Source of the DNA: Roseibacillus sp.
Lineage (GTDB): Bacteria; Verrucomicrobiota; Verrucomicrobiae; Verrucomicrobiales; Akkermansiaceae
Direction: 5' to 3'
Length of the DNA stretch: 6,914 bases
NCBI GenBank assembly: GCA_002723015.1
Contig: PBNG01000085.1
Span: 19,968-26,881 of the forward strand
Shown: in pieces, positions 6,414 through 6,914 of the stretch
Layout of the letters: every line of letters begins with the position of its first letter
How positions within the stretch are numbered: position 1 is the first letter of the stretch
The notes under the pieces: generated by a model
The model's input: the letters and a program-made list of their open reading frames with translations, nothing else
What the model was told of the DNA's origin: nothing
Databases searched by the model: none
Program-made: the position numbers and the translations under genes

Positions 6414-6914
6414 TCACCAGCCACGAGATGATTCCCCGTGTTTCAGGGCCTTGTAATTCTCAACGGCCATGTAGACGAGCAGAATTGGGAACAGGATGGA
6501 TCCCCACCTGAGGTAGATCAGACATGCCACAACAATAGCAACCGACATGCTGATGCCGAGCGTCAGCTGGATGCGGCGAGGACCAAGGAATGCTTTGAGG
6601 ACTTGCCCCCCATCCAACGGGAAGACAGGGATCAGATTCAGGATCGCCCAGTAGAGGCTGATTTCGACAAAAGACCGGGTGAGCCGATAGGCCCATTCGC
6701 TCATGTCGCCTCTGAGGCTTTCTCTGAGCAGGAAGAAAAGGAAAAGTCCGCAAGCAGCCTGAAGGAGCGGTCCAGCGAGGCTGACGAGGATTTGCTGCCC
6801 TCGTGTGAAGCGAGCTCCCTGAGAGAGGGCGTATCCACCAAAACCGTGGAGAACAATAGAGACGTGCCGACACCCGAATTGACGCATTGTGAGCGCGTGG
6901 CCAAGCTCGTGAAT
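6414..6914 (-). CDS. M50-family (site-2-protease-like) membrane zinc metalloprotease, N-terminus outside window
   Basis: An ATG at 6887 could be mistaken for the start, but the frame is open to the window edge and the nine added residues read IHELGHALT. HELGH is the HExxH zinc site: two histidines bind zinc and the glutamate is catalytic. The visible 166 residues then show a hydrophobic segment with the family's SLAGPLLQ, and NLIPVFPLDGG (Asn93, Asp101 of the fragment), which supplies the third zinc ligand. Two or so membrane spans follow before a short polar tail ending RGW. This compact layout resembles the SpoIVFB/rhomboid-like M50 branch, without a PDZ domain in the visible part. Such enzymes cut proteins within the membrane, often in signalling, but some family members are uncharacterised. 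The substrate is unknown. It converges with the TSUP gene, 12 bp away, and all visible catalytic residues are intact. Confidence 0.9.
   Translation of the reverse strand: MHELGHALTMRQFGCRHVSIVLHGFGGYALSQGARFTRGQQILVSLAGPLLQAACGLFLFFLLRESLRGDMSEWAYRLTRSFVEISLYWAILNLIPVFPLDGGQVLKAFLGPRRIQLTLGISMSVAIVVACLIYLRWGSILFPILLVYMAVENYKALKHGESSRGW

Overview
The window is a moderately GC-rich bacterial chromosomal segment that is densely coded. It holds six protein genes: two are cut by the window edges and four are complete. I see no rRNA, tRNA, CRISPR array, insertion sequence, integrase or phage gene. The large cysteine-hydrolase/ThuA-like protein at the left edge resembles proteins I associate with Planctomycetes and Verrucomicrobia. 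The other genes fit a free-living Gram-negative bacterium of that superphylum, but this placement is an inference from protein style, not a proven assignment.

Layout, left to right. (1) 1-1485, +: 3' part of a two-domain protein, an isochorismatase-type cysteine hydrolase followed by a ThuA-like (glutamine-amidotransferase-fold) domain. The frame is open to base 1, so the true start lies outside. (2) 1585-2622, +: exported protein with a signal peptide, an Ala/Pro/Glu repeat linker and two FKBP-type peptidyl-prolyl isomerase domains. (3) 2705-4219, +: RbsA/MglA-type double ATPase of a sugar ABC importer, with no permease or binding-protein gene next to it. (4) 4255-5538, -: argininosuccinate synthase (argG), convergent with the ATPase. 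(5) 5658-6401, +: TauE/SafE (TSUP) membrane protein, divergent from argG. (6) 6414-6914, -: M50 (site-2-protease-like) membrane metalloprotease, convergent with the TSUP gene and cut by the window end just upstream of its HELGH motif.

The genes do not form one obvious pathway. Strand switches at both argG boundaries and at the TSUP/M50 boundary break the window into short, mostly single-gene units. The three + strand genes at the left are separated by gaps of about 80-100 bp, one holding a plausible weak terminator, so they need not be co-transcribed. Shine-Dalgarno signals are weak or absent before several starts (argG, the ATPase), so start choice here rests mainly on protein homology.

I did not find convincing evidence of a new multi-gene system. 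The points most worth following are the hydrolase-ThuA fusion with no recognisable catalytic lysine, the divergence of the two FKBP domains and their repeat linker, the unpartnered sugar-importer ATPase, and a perfect small hairpin lying on that ATPase's GTG start.
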